64,000 nucleotides of DNA, from the NCBI RefSeq assembly GCF_000715075.1, contig NC_134100.1, forward strand, positions 29,308,042-29,372,041. Reading direction: 5' to 3'. This document shows, piece by piece, positions 11,500 through 22,000 of the stretch. How positions within the stretch are numbered: position 1 is the stretch's first letter; every line of letters starts with the position of its first letter. The notes below the pieces were generated by a model that saw nothing but the letters and a program-made list of their open reading frames with translations, did no database searches and was not told where the DNA came from. This stretch comes from Nicotiana tabacum. Its lineage: Eukaryota; Streptophyta; Magnoliopsida; Solanales; Solanaceae. Made by a program: the position numbers and the translations under genes.

Positions 11500-11790
11500 G
11501 ATGTCGCAATTGCGGGATCAGGAATCGTAATTGTGAAGTCTATTAGTGTGGTAATTGCGAGGGGCTGATCGCAATTGCAAAATATGCCCTGGCCAGCCTT
11601 GCTCGAATTTGCGAGCATTTCTTCGCAAATGCGAAGTCCTCAGTAATTCCCAGCAGTCGCAAATGCGACGATTTCTTCGCAAATGCAAAGTTCCCTGAAA
11701 ATTCCCAACAGTCGCAAATGCGACTTCTTCGCAATTGCAAAGATATCAGAAATTCCTAGGGTTCGCAATTGCGACATCTGCGACCTGATA
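11500..11790 (+). repeat. Array of TCGCAATTGCGA and TCGCAAATGCGA palindromes in the LTR
   Basis: Repeated near-palindromes (TCGCAATTGCGG, TTCGCAAATGCGAAG, GTCGCAAATGCGAC) at 10-40 bp spacing. They occupy the same LTR position as the CGCGAACGCG set at 3240-3580 and a single TTCGCAAATGCGAAG at 63542. Confidence 0.7.
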
Positions 11791-12714
11791 AGTGGGATAT
11801 TGACGGGATTCTTCTTTATTTTTACAACTTTTCAAACCCTAAACTCCCATAGGCGATTTTCTTGAAGAGAGTTCTTCCCCAAATCATAGGTAAACGATTT
11901 CTAACTTATTTTCTTCAATCTATAATATCTTTTTACATAATTTCACTTCAAAATCTAGGGTTTTTTATGGAAAATTGGGTGTTTTGGGTAGAGATTAGTA
12001 TTTTCAAATTTTGGGGATTTGGACCTCAATTTGAGGTCCGATTTCAAAACTAATTGCATATTTGAGTTCGTGGTGAATGGGTGATCGGGTTTTGGTTCGA
12101 ACTTCGGGTTTTGACCAAGCGAGCTCGGGGTCGATTTTTGACTTTTTGGGGAAAACAATGGGAAATCTATTTTCGTGCATTAGAATTGTCTTATTTAGCA
12201 TTTATTAATGTTAGTAAGTAAATTGTGACTACATACAAGCGAGTTGGAAGTGGAACCGAGAGGTAAAGCGGTAGTAGAGGCTTAATCTTGTCTGTGGAAT
12301 TGAGGTAAGTGTTTGGCCTAACCGTAGCTTGAGGGAATAGGAGTTGTGGTCTATTTGTTATGTGTTAGTATCGAGTATGACGTATAGGTATGGTGGCGAG
12401 TATCTATACGTTGGTGTCAAGCATGCCCGTGGGTCTTATGTCATGATATTTGTGAATCTATTATGTACCGATCATGCTCAAAATGATGATTTTCAATGTT
12501 GAACAAGTTTATGGAAGTTCCTTGGTAATTGATTATTGTTGAGAATTGGCTCAAGTTGAGTTTCATTTTGAAAAGTAATTATTGAAACCGAGATTGGTTA
12601 TAGTTGAATCCCTTGCCGGGATGTTATTGTTGATATTGTTAATTCCCTTGCCGGGATGTTATTGTTGATTCCCTTGCCGGACTTATTATTTTTATTGTTT
12701 GGGTGAAGAATAGT

Positions 12715-12945
12715 GTAAAGCACGAAGGGTGATGTCGTGCATGATATTGTGAGTGAGTGTAATGCACGAAGGGTGATGTCGTGCCGATATTATGAGTGAT
12801 AATGCATGAAGGGTGATGCAGTGCCATAATTTGAGAGTTAATGCACGAAGGGTGATGTCGTGCTGATATTGTGATGAATAATGCACGAAGGGTGATGTTG
12901 TGTCATGATTATGTGAGGAAATGCACGAAGGGTAATGTCGTGCAC
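12715..12945 (+). repeat. GCACGA...TCGTGC hairpin repeats in the unit 2 LTR
   Basis: Six units spaced about 40 bp, each a GCACGA or GCATGA arm, an AGGGTGATG-like spacer and a TCGTGC-like arm. Fewer than the roughly seventeen in the central LTR. Confidence 0.75.
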
Positions 12946-13138
12946 GTGTTACCGTTTTATTATTCTGGTTGATATAGATATGATGTTCATTATGCTTCTT
13001 TATTGATGCTTCCTTATTGGCTTATTGTTAGAATTTGTTATTCCTCGCAGCATGTCCCCTTCCCATCTTATTCTGTTGATTTATGTTATTATGATTCTAT
13101 TTATATATGATTTACCTGCACAGGTTTATATGATTGTC

Positions 13139-13240
13139 GTGTCCTAGCCTCGTCACTACTTCGCCGAGGTTAGGCTCGACACTTACTCAGTACATGGGGT
13201 CAGTTGTACTGATACTAACTCTGCACACTTTTGTGCAGAT
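13139..13240 (+). promoter_or_regulatory. Conserved LTR hairpin block, third copy
   Basis: Third copy of the block described at 5406-5510. The first stem is kept; the loop has one change. Confidence 0.5.
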
Positions 13241-13642
13241 TTCGGTACCGGACCCGGTGAGTAGCTGAGATAGCTGCCTTCAGTCCAAGGAGACCAAGGT
13301 AGATCTACTGGCGTCCGCAGAGCCTAAAGTCCCCCTTCCCTGTTTTGCTTTTCTACTGTCTCTTTTCGTTCCGAGAACAGTTGTACGTTTCTTTCCAGAC
13401 TTGTTTTGTAGTAAAAATCTTAGTCGTTCGTGAATTTGTGACATCAGATTCGTGGGTAGACATGTACTGAAGTATTTGGATTTATTTTAACTCTTTCACG
13501 ATTTTCATTTGTTTAGCTATAGTTGCTGCTTATAATTGTTTGGGTTGAATGTTAATATTTAGAACCGTAATAGTTGGCTTGTCTAGCTTTCACGAGTAGG
13601 CGTCATCACGACTCTCGATGGTAGGAAATCCAGGTCGTGACA

Positions 13643-13800
13643 ATAGGTTATGAAGATAAAGAGTTGGGAGTTATGAAAATAAATTTTTAATTTTATTATA
13701 AAATAAATTGAAAGAATGATGAAAATCCCAAAAAAGAGAGAAAAAAGATAAATATGTTTCTTTGCCTAAGAGAGATGTCACCACACTTTTTTATTGCCCA

Positions 13801-13833
<33 letters not shown>

Positions 13834-14715
13834 CAGTTAGTTCAACATGCCAGTTTCTTAGTGTAGAAACTTGTTGAAACTGTCCAAGAAATGAAACTCT
13901 CAAAGTATAGTCAAGTTTAACGTCTTAGGTTATTTCCTCGTCAAATGTAACTGAACTTTTTTGCACTTTCACACCTTTCTATTACACCATTTGTTGCCAA
14001 TAATAGAATGAAAGAAGCCAAAAAAGTGGAAAATTGTATGGAAATTGATTGATTTGTTCCTATATCTGGGAAGCCCACGACTCAACTACCACATGTGACG
14101 GATACATCAATCTTCTCATTGCCTCTTTAGGATTGCAAAGGCAATTTTCTAGGAAATAGAGTAAGACATTGCAAATGGAGTAAGGATGATGACATTGCAG
14201 GTAAGCCTATATTGTAATTTTCAAATGTATAATATGTAAATTTATAGACAGAGACTTAAGTCATGTAATTTATGGAAGATTTTGATATATTTATTTCAAA
14301 ATTAAAAAAAAAAAGGAAGTGGGGGAGGGGGGAGGGGGGTAATTTGTGTGTAGAGCAGGTAAGAACATATTGTAGCCAGAAGCATATCCACCATTTTAAG
14401 AGTATGGGTGCACTATACTATCATTTAGTTTGACTCCATCAAACTTTTACCATGACAACAACTTATCGAGTAGACCATGATTAATATTATCATCACAAGA
14501 AAACATCAGTTCAAGATTGTTCTTAACAAATTTCATACTTTAAAAGTGATCAATAAATAGCATAGTTATATGTAGAAAACCCACTTCACTAATCAAAGAA
14601 AAAACTAAAGGAAAATATAAAGGAGAGAAATGATTTTTTAAAAAAATAAATAAATAAATTGGTTAGAGGGTGACCGTTGTTCATAAAAATGTTGGGACAA
14701 AAAGAGGGGTAAGGA
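13643..14715. other. AT-rich spacer with a TA microsatellite, no gene seen
   Basis: No coding pattern, RNA gene or transposon end was recognised. It holds a perfect TA run at 13803-13831 and an A-run followed by a G-rich patch at about 14303-14340. Confidence 0.6.
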
Positions 14716-15097
14716 GAAGATGCGAATTTTGTTTTTCAGGGATTTAAAACTCAAGAATGAACCAAAAAAGAAAAGGAAAAAAAAAAGAATAAACATAAAA
14801 TAAGAAAAAAAAGACCAAACAATTAAAAAAAAACTACAAAATGGAACCAAAAACAAAGAACGAAAAGAAAGAAAGGCAATACAAAGAGCAACGGAAAGGA
14901 GATAAAACTAGAGAGCAAGGGATTCGAACCCTTAATTTGGATTATCAAAGGGGTACACAACCACCCATGGACAAAAATGTTATCTTGTGCATGGTATCTT
15001 GTGCATGAGTTCACACAGATATATCTGAGTATTTTACCACTAAGAAATTATAGTGACGGAAGCATAGATTCACGTAAACTCATACCACTCCATGTAT
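14716..15097 (+). repeat. Left copy of a long direct repeat flanking the MULE-like element
   Basis: It begins GAAGATGCGAATTTTG and ends CACTCCATGTAT. The right copy (17815-18182) is nearly identical. The left copy has a 14-bp tandem duplication (GTATCTTGTGCATG) that the right one lacks. On the minus strand it contains GGTTCGAATCC, a Pol III B-box-like motif, and TAGTGGTAAAATACTC, an A-box-like motif, but they lie about 110 bp apart, so a SINE origin is only a possibility. Confidence 0.8.
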
Positions 15098-15179
15098 GAG
15101 TTCAAAACACTTTTGATGTTTTTTTTTTTTTTTTGGACAAAAACCACTTTTATACTGCTTAAAAAAAAGTTACATAAAT

Positions 15180-15420
15180 GAGTAAAACGCAGTACTATAC
15201 TGCGAACTACGTTAACGGAAATTAGTCCGTTAAAGTAAAACGCAGTATGGTACTGCGTTTTACTTTAAATATTTTTTTTTATAATTCGCAGTACCATACT
15301 GCGTTTTAATTTAAATTTTTTTTTGTAATTCGCAGTATAATACTGCGTTTTATAAAGTTGTTCGCAGTATTATACTGCGTTTTACTTAAAACGCAGTATA
15401 ATACTGCGAACAGCTTTATA
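15180..15420. repeat. Palindrome array in the left TIR
   Basis: Six or more copies of CGCAGTA-nn-ATACTGCG (17-18 bp palindromes with variable centres such as TA, TGG or CC). They are usually followed or preceded by AAAAC/GTTTT and separated by A/T-rich linkers. The right TIR carries about five more at 17505-17740. Confidence 0.85.
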
Positions 15421-15914
15421 AAATAAACCCCTTCTTCTTCCTTGGACCACTGAACCGACGCCCCCCTCCTTTAAAAATTTCGATTCTGCTGGTCCTCCCC
15501 CCCTCCCCCACCCCGCGACAAACTTAAAAAAAAAAAATTGGCCCCACCCGTCACCTAAAGAGCAAGGAGTGTAGGTCCCACATACAAGACAAGCTTTGGA
15601 TTCCTTCTTTCGGGTGCAAAAATTCGATTTCAATCAAATTCAAAAAACTTAAATCAAGGTATTTCGATTTTGTTTATGTCGAAACTCGTATAGTACATGC
15701 ATATTTGTATTGTTTAATGTGTTTCCATGTTAATTTGTGTTATGTTTGTGTTTAAATTTGTATCTTATTTATACCCGGATTGATTTATTAGCTTTGGTAC
15801 AAAAATTATTAAAATTTGATAAATTATTTGTATTATTAAAAAATTAATATTATTTATTTTGTTTGTTGTTCATATTTGTATTTTATGTTAGTTGTTTTTA
15901 TATGTAATATTGAC

Positions 15915-16062
15915 CTTTTAGCGTAATAAAATATATAGCCTTTTTAATGTAGTAAAATATAGAGCCTTTTAGTGTTGTAAAATATAGAGCCTTTTAGTGT
16001 TGTAAAATATAGAGCATTTTAGCGTAGTAAAATGTAGAGTCTTTTAGCGTAGAGTCTATGTA
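15915..16062. repeat. Short tandem repeat of about 29 bp
   Basis: About five imperfect units of the type TAAAATATAGAGCCTTTTAG with TGTTG or CGTAG joints, inside the MULE-like element. Confidence 0.75.
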
Positions 16063-16166
16063 GTTTAAGTATGTAGTAACTCCAATTACACTTTACAAAA
16101 TTAATTATTTAATTTATAACAATAAACTTACAAAAGTAACAAATTAATATATGTTGTAAAATTAAC

Positions 16167-16555
16167 TCAAATATCGAGCCTGGAACCCATACATAATTAT
16201 TCAGTCCAATTTTAAACATAATTAATTATTTAATTTATTAAGCTAACAGGCACAATTCTAAAAATGTTGAAATTAACACGCATAATAATTAAGGATAACT
16301 CGGTGCTACCGGGCCTCAAATATCGAGCCTGGAACCCGTACATAATTATTCAGTCCAATTTTAAACATAATTAATTATTTAATTTATTAAGCTAACACAC
16401 ACAATTCTAAAAATGTTGAAATTAACACGCATAATAATTAAGGATAACTCGGTGCTACCGGGTTTCAAATATCGAGCTTGAAACCCGTACATAATTATTC
16501 AGTCCAATTTTAAACATAATTAATTATTTAATTTATTAAGCTAACACACACAAGT
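16167..16555. repeat. 149-bp tandem repeat, about 2.6 copies
   Basis: Unit starts (TCAAATATCGAGC) fall at 16167, 16316 and 16465, a constant 149-bp period. Divergence between units is low, with changes such as GGAACCC/GAAACCC and CAGGCAC/CACACAC. A young internal duplication in the transposon. Confidence 0.88.
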
Positions 16556-16847
16556 GGTACTGTGTTGACATTTAATTTATTAAACATACTTTAGATATAG
16601 CTATATCACTTTACTTACAAGTCGTATTGTCTTGACGTTTCATGATGGATATTTGTTTGTTGGTGATGACTCCCGGATGGACCACCGTGGTCCAATACTC
16701 CAGAACTACACATATTCCAACTAGGGGCGGGGTCATAACTTGTAAAATTCGTATCCGGACGGTACCCCCTATGAAAAATATGAGTGTTAATACAAATCCA
16801 ATTAAAACATAAAATAAACATCGCTAAAGCACCCACGGAATTGAAGT

Positions 16848-17398
16848 TTACCAGTCGTCTTGTTGATTATATAAAGTCGAAAAATTATTTTGCGGCTGCT
16901 CATTCGCTGGTGGTGACAAGTTTAAATCAAGGCAAGCTCTTTCATCAGCAATCTGTCCGGCAAAAACAGCTCCATAATAACCACCCGATGACTGGGTGTT
17001 ATCCCTACTATGCACGCCCTCATCATTGGGAACGTCTTCCATCTTGACGTACATTTCCAATAATTTTATTACAATAAATTCCTTGTATTCATCCGGAATC
17101 CACAAAAAATCTCTAAGAGTTTCATCATCCTCGATGTTAAACTCAGAATAATAAGCAAACCCCTGCGGAGTCACTGAATACGGAAACCAACCGGTTATTT
17201 TAAGGTTAACCGAACGCCACCTCTCATTCATTTTTTTACGTAACAACGATACCAATTTATCGTACTCCATAGTAAGCGGCAATTTAACATGACATTGTGG
17301 AGGTGAGTTATACCTCACAGAGTTATTCTCCAACACAACCTCACCCCCCCCCCCCCCCCCCAATATAGTGAAACCCTTATTTTTGCCACTTCAGACAT
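16848..17398 (-). pseudogene. MULE-type N-terminal protein, frameshifted by a G18 tract
   Basis: From an ATG at 17398 the minus strand reads MSEVAKIRVSLYWG, enters a run of 18 G, and resumes as GGEVVLENNSVRY, KLPLTMEYDKLVSLLRKKM and FNIEDDETLRDFLWIP, to a stop at 16848. The pattern (hydrophobic start, YDKLVSLL, I.DD..L..FL) resembles the N-terminal region of some plant Mutator-like transposases. With 18 G the upstream start is out of frame by one with the rest; 17 or 20 would restore phase. No catalytic transposase domain follows. Transcription is not evident, and the function of this domain is not known to me. Confidence 0.6.
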
Positions 17399-17814
17399 TG
17401 TAAAAAAATGATTGATAAGAAGAAGAGAGAAGTATGAACGTAAGTTTGAAGATTGAATGAATTTTCATAAAATTGAAACGCCTTTAAATAAGGCAAGTCC
17501 GAATGTAAAACGCAGTACAATACTACGTTTTATGTATTGAATTATTGTTATGTCAGTTCATTATTGGTGGGCCAAAAACAAGACTAAAACGCAGTATAAT
17601 ACTGCGAACAACTTTATAAAATGCAGTATTATACTGCGAATTACAAAAAAAAAATTAAAGTAAAACGCAGTACCATACTGCGTTTTACTTTAACGGACTA
17701 ATTTCCGTTAACGTAGTTCGCAGTATAGTACTGCGTTTTACTCATTTATGTAACTTTTTTTAAGCAGTATAAAAGTGGTTTTTGTCCAAAAAAACATCAA
17801 AAGCGTTTTGGGGC

Positions 17815-18182
17815 GAAGATGCGAATTTTGTTTTTCAGGGATTTAAAACTCAAGAATGAACCAAAAAAGAAAAGGAAAAAAAAAAGAATAAACATAAAAT
17901 AAGAAGAAAAAAAAAGACCAAACAATTAAAAAAAAAACTACAAAATGGAACCAAAAACAAAGAACGAAAAGAAACAAAGACAATACAAAGAGCAACGGAA
18001 AGGAGATAAAACTAGAGAGCAAGGGATTCGAACCCTTAATTTGGATTATCAAAGGGGTACACAACCACCCATGGACAAAAATGGTATCTTGTGCATGGGT
18101 TCACACAGATATATCTGAGTATTTTACCACTAAGAAATTATATTGACGGAAGCATAGATTCAACTCATACCACTCCATGTAT
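17815..18182 (+). repeat. Right copy of the long direct repeat flanking the MULE-like element
   Basis: Same sequence and orientation as 14716-15097, beginning at the first base after the TIR end and stopping where the left copy stops. It then diverges into unrelated DNA (ATCCACCCGTG). Confidence 0.85.
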
Positions 18183-18935
18183 ATCCACCCGTGATCGTAG
18201 CTATATGGGTAGGTGAGTTAATTCACCAATATCAAAATTAGCTTATACTCGTATAAGACTAATAACTGTCAGCCAAAAAATACTACACTTCGTACGTTGC
18301 TCAAAAATCAAAATGAAAACGTATCAGCCGACACAAAAACTCCAAATAGACATGCCAAATCAGTACAAATGTACCGTGTACAATTTGAAGTTGTCCTTCA
18401 AACTTAGGACCTAATCATTAACTACTAAACTAACATCTCAACTAATTTTATCATATTTTACTTGCTGAAATGCAAAATCAATAATTCAAGTTTAGCATAA
18501 ATTTGGTCATTGATTTCAAACGGCGTACATTGGAAAGAAATGCCAAGTAGCAATATATACAGGTAGGAAGTAGGATTAATTTGAAGTACTTTACCAAAAT
18601 TAGATGCCTCTGCAGTTGTCCTCCCCTAACCAGTAACCATGTTCCATCATGCCTAGGCAATACCTACCTATGTTGGCCACTAAAGCAGCATGCAGCTATG
18701 GCTATCTACTACCTAAGGGCTAAACTACCAAACGGCACATCTTTGCTCAAACATAGCACCATGAGCCAAAATTTAAAATTTATGAGTTCAGAGATTACCA
18801 CCAAATTCAATTTAATTACTAAGTTTATAATTAAATATTTATATTTTTTTAGTGAATTTTCTAAGAGTTTAAGCAAACGTTATGAGGTTCGTACGAACCC
18901 ATACGTAATATTGTAACTTTGCCCTGCATAGCAAG
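18183..18935. other. Spacer between transposons, no gene seen
   Basis: AT-rich DNA with only short chance ORFs. It ends in GCAAG, the presumed target duplication of the next gypsy element. Confidence 0.5.
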
Positions 18936-19160
18936 TGTCACGACCCAAATCTCAACTCGTCGTAATAGCGCCTATCACATTACTAGGCAAGCCGACAGTC
19001 ACATAATAACTATGCATTTGAATTAAAAACACGATTATTAACAAGATCAACAGTGAAAAATATCATAGATAACTGATAAAAACAGTTGAAACTCAATGAC
19101 AACAAATTCCAAAATTCTGGTGTCACCGAGTACATGAGCTACTAATGTCAACATAGTCTA

Positions 19161-19436
19161 AGGACCCGTTTGACCATAGATTTTGCCAAAATAAATTTGG
19201 GTTTTATTTGGTAAATACATGTTTGGCCATAGATTTTGCCTATATTTTGGCAAAATCCCAAAACCAGCCAAAATATTTACAAATACTAATAATATACATG
19301 TTTTTTCAAAATAAATTTGGGAAATATATTTTGAAAACGTATGTCGAAATACATTTTCATCTTCAAACCAAACTTCACCCAAATCAAATTTTTCAAAACA
19401 AATTTGGGAATCTATGGCCAAATGCTAGCTAAAACT
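19161..19436. mobile_element. MITE nested in the 3' LTR
   Basis: Inverted ends CCCGTTTGACCATAGATTTT (left) and the complement-like GAATCTATGGCCAAATGC (right) enclose AT-rich non-coding DNA. The GTTTGGCCATAGATTTT ends are typical of a MITE group common in Solanaceae, probably hAT-related. No clear 8-bp target duplication. Confidence 0.65.
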
Positions 19437-20039
19437 CTAGTACAACTGTTTGAGAAAATAGGACAGTACTAAAATAAAATGAAAGGAAGGAGACTCAAGG
19501 TTTGTGGGCATTATAGCAGCTACCTCGAGGTCTCCCAACAAGTACTATCACCACTCTAACAACTATCGCGTCCAGATATACATGGATCTGCACATGAAGT
19601 ACAGAGTGTAGTATAAGTACAACCGACTTAATATACTCAATAAGTAACAGGAGTAACCTTAGGCTGAAAGCAATGACGAGCTCAGAAAGATACAGTCCGA
19701 ATCAAAATAATAACAACACAGATATAATATGATGATGACAGTAATAACTCAGAGAATTTCCATATTCAGGTCGTACACAATACAGAAATTTAGGCATGCT
19801 TTCAAATTTAATAATTTAAGCTCAATACTGATAAAATATACCAAGTACAGCTAGCATGAGAAATGTTACATCTCTATGCCTACATGTCAAATGTAATGCA
19901 TCACAGTAATAATTCCACCTTCCAAGTACTCACACTTTCACAGTACTCAATCTGTTTATCTCAAACTCTCACTCATCACACACAATCACTCAGCACTGTA
20001 TGGGTGCCTGGCGCTCAGTGTTGTATGTCAGACTCCGAA

Positions 20040-20215
20040 GGGGCACAAGCGCTAATATAACGCCAATATGGCATGTTGCAGCTTGCAGTCCGATCACATA
20101 ATAATAAATAAGCCAATAAGGCTTGTTGCAACATGCATCCCCATCCATAATAATAATAATAGATATAAAGCCAATATGGTCTGATGCGGCGTGTAGCCCG
20201 ATCCATAATATCACT
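20040..20215 (-). repeat. LTR minisatellite of about 58 bp containing ATA triplet runs
   Basis: Three units, each GCCAATATGG-like, a TGTTGC/TGATGC core, a CCGATC- or CCATCC-like joint and an ATAATAATA run. The middle run (20147-20160) is exactly where the 5' LTR copy carries its greatly expanded triplet tract. Confidence 0.65.
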
Positions 20216-21983
20216 CACAACATGACTCTCAGGCCCCAACTCAATCATCGATCTCTCTCCAGTCTCATGGGCTCACATATCTCATACCACTCAGCCCAAA
20301 CAATGATAACATAATGTAATAGTGAATGACAATAGAGACTGAGATATAATATGCAAATAAATGGATATGACTGAGCATATAATTGCAACTTAAGTAAATA
20401 ACTCAATAACAGAAACGACCTCAGTGGGTCCCGACAGAATAAGCACATAATCTAAACATGATTTCTAATATGGATCACAGCTCAATTAATCTAACACGTA
20501 GGAATTACAGGTATAGAAACAAGACTAGATAAATACACAGTACCATAGAATCAATCGAGTCATAATTACTATGGTGCACGCTCACACGCCCATCACCTAG
20601 CATGTGTGTTACCCCAACACCAACCATATAACACGTATTTCAGGGATTTATACCTGTAGTACCAAGTTTAGAAGTGTTACTTACCTCAAAGTACGCGACT
20701 CAATGGTCCAACAAACCCTTGTCTCGCGAATCGGCCTCTGAATGACTCGAATCTATTCACAAACAACGTAATATAATCAATACAAGCTAAAGGAATCGAT
20801 CTTATACGATAAAGCTAAGTTCTTTAACCAGTATTCAAAAGTCAACCCAATAGTCAACATCGGACCCACACCTCGGAACCCAATAAAATTTACAAAATCT
20901 GAACACCCATTCAATAACAAGTCCAAACATACCGAAATCATCCAATTCCGACCACAAATCGAACCTTAAATTCCCCAATTTTACTCTCTATACATAGACC
21001 ACAAATCTTTAAAATTTCACCTTAAAACACATAATCTAAGTGTATAAATCAATGGGTATTCAATATTATTGGACAAAAATGATCAAATATTGATTACATC
21101 AAGAATTAGAGTGAAGCCTCTCTCAAAAATTGTCATTAGCCGAGCTTGCAAAGTCCAAAAATAAAGAAAACTCGGAACCCCGGAATGGTATGCGCAAGTC
21201 TTGTTTGGGTTGATCCATTGGGAAGGATTTTCTGGAGTTACGGCTGGAATAAGGGTAATGTAACCGGCTGCTTTGAGCTCAATAATAGAAGATTTTTCTC
21301 AAGTCCCAAACTCAATCCGAGATCAATCTGATTCTCACCCGAGCCTCCCCCCCAGACCCCATCCAAACATACCAACATATCCTAAAACACGATAAGAACT
21401 TAGTCGAAGCTTCAAATCACATCAAACAACATCAAAAACACGAATCGCACCCCAATTCAAGCCTATTGAAACTAATGAATTTCCAACTTCAACAATCGAT
21501 GCCAAAACCTATCAAATCAACTCCGATTGACCTCATATTTTGCACACAAGTCGTAAATAACACAATGGACCTACTCCAACTCCTAGAACCAAAATCAGAG
21601 CACGATATCGATAAAGGCAACTCTCGGTCAAGCTTCTTAACTTTCCTAACCTTGAACTTTCCAACTTTTGCCAATTCAAGCCAAAACGACCTACGAACCT
21701 CCAAATCAATATCCGGACATACGCCTAAGTCCAAAATCATCATACGAAGCTATTGGAGCCATCAAAACTCCATTTCGAAGTCATTTACACATAAGTCAGC
21801 ATCCAGTCAATTTTTTCAACTTAGGTTTCCAACCTTGGAACTAAGTGTCCCAGTTCATTCTTAAATATCCCCAAAACTGAACCAATCACTCTTGCAAGTC
21901 ACATAATAACAAACGAACATAGAATAAGAATTCAATGGGGCAATGGAGCTGCAATACTCAAAATGACCGACTGGGTCGTTACA

Positions 21984-22000
21984 TTCTCCCCCCTTTTAAA
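21984..22000 (-). other. Polypurine tract of the minus-strand gypsy element
   Basis: On minus, GTTTAAAAGGGGGGAGAA directly precedes the LTR start TGTAACGACCC. Confidence 0.75.

Larger units (their letters stand above)
1..13642 (+). mobile_element. Tandem array of two Ty3/gypsy LTR retrotransposons sharing a central LTR
   Basis: Order seen: pol fragment (1-2519), LTR (2520-7006), primer binding site, deleted gag-pol (7205-10760), LTR (10771-13642). Both internal regions encode the same RT, RNase H, integrase and chromodomain-like tail and are near-identical over long stretches, so they belong to one family. Both LTRs begin TGTGATGACC and end TGACA, directly after a GAGGTGGAG-type polypurine tract and before a TGGTATCAAAGC primer site. 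A known route to such arrays is unequal recombination between LTRs. The left LTR of unit 1 lies outside the window, so no target-site duplication can be tested. Both units carry many stops and look inactive. Confidence 0.88.
10771..13642 (+). repeat. 3' LTR of gypsy unit 2 (2.9 kb)
   Basis: It begins TGTGATGACC directly after GAGGTGGAGAA and ends GGTCGTGACA; the flank is AATAG. It has the single-copy layout of this LTR family: palindrome array (11500-11790), hairpin repeats (12715-12945), conserved double-hairpin block (13139-13240) and a TG...CA frame. It matches 2520-4290 and then 5833-7006 of the central LTR. Confidence 0.85.
15098..17814 (-). mobile_element. Non-autonomous MULE-like DNA transposon with long TIRs
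   Basis: The ends are inverted repeats of each other: left CAAAACACTTTTGATG, a T-run, GGACAAAAACCAC; right the complement. The inverted homology runs about 300 bp inward (15098-15420 and 17505-17814). Long TIRs plus a Mutator-type N-terminal ORF on the minus strand suggest a MULE. I see no transposase core between 15421 and 16847. No short target duplication is visible; instead the element is flanked exactly by direct repeats of about 370 bp. The superfamily assignment rests on the ORF's resemblance to MULE N-termini and needs a profile search. Confidence 0.7.
18936..21983 (-). repeat. 3' LTR of the minus-strand gypsy element
   Basis: In plus orientation it begins TGTCACGACCC and ends GGGTCGTTACA, both proper LTR termini, next to the polypurine tract. 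The 3048 bp include a MITE of about 275 bp (19161-19436). It also holds three tandem units of about 58 bp around 20040-20215, each with an ATAATAATA run. From about 20147 onward it is homologous to 36993-39182, except for a cassette near 21180-21290. Confidence 0.85.

Noticed and set aside
13803..13831. TA run as a possible transposon terminus or origin
   Set aside because: Simple dinucleotide repeat with no flanking inverted ends or duplications.
14924..14945. tRNA gene suggested by a GATTCGAACC motif (again at 18022)
   Set aside because: No acceptor stem, D-arm or anticodon arm can be built around it; at most a Pol III B-box remnant of a SINE.
14638..15014. Minus-strand ORFs rich in Phe and Leu (also 17843-18064)
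   Set aside because: They are the A-rich direct repeat read on the other strand; low complexity, no motif.
19158..19432. Overlapping ORFs on both strands in the LTR
   Set aside because: They coincide with a MITE; inverted-repeat ends explain the mirrored reading.
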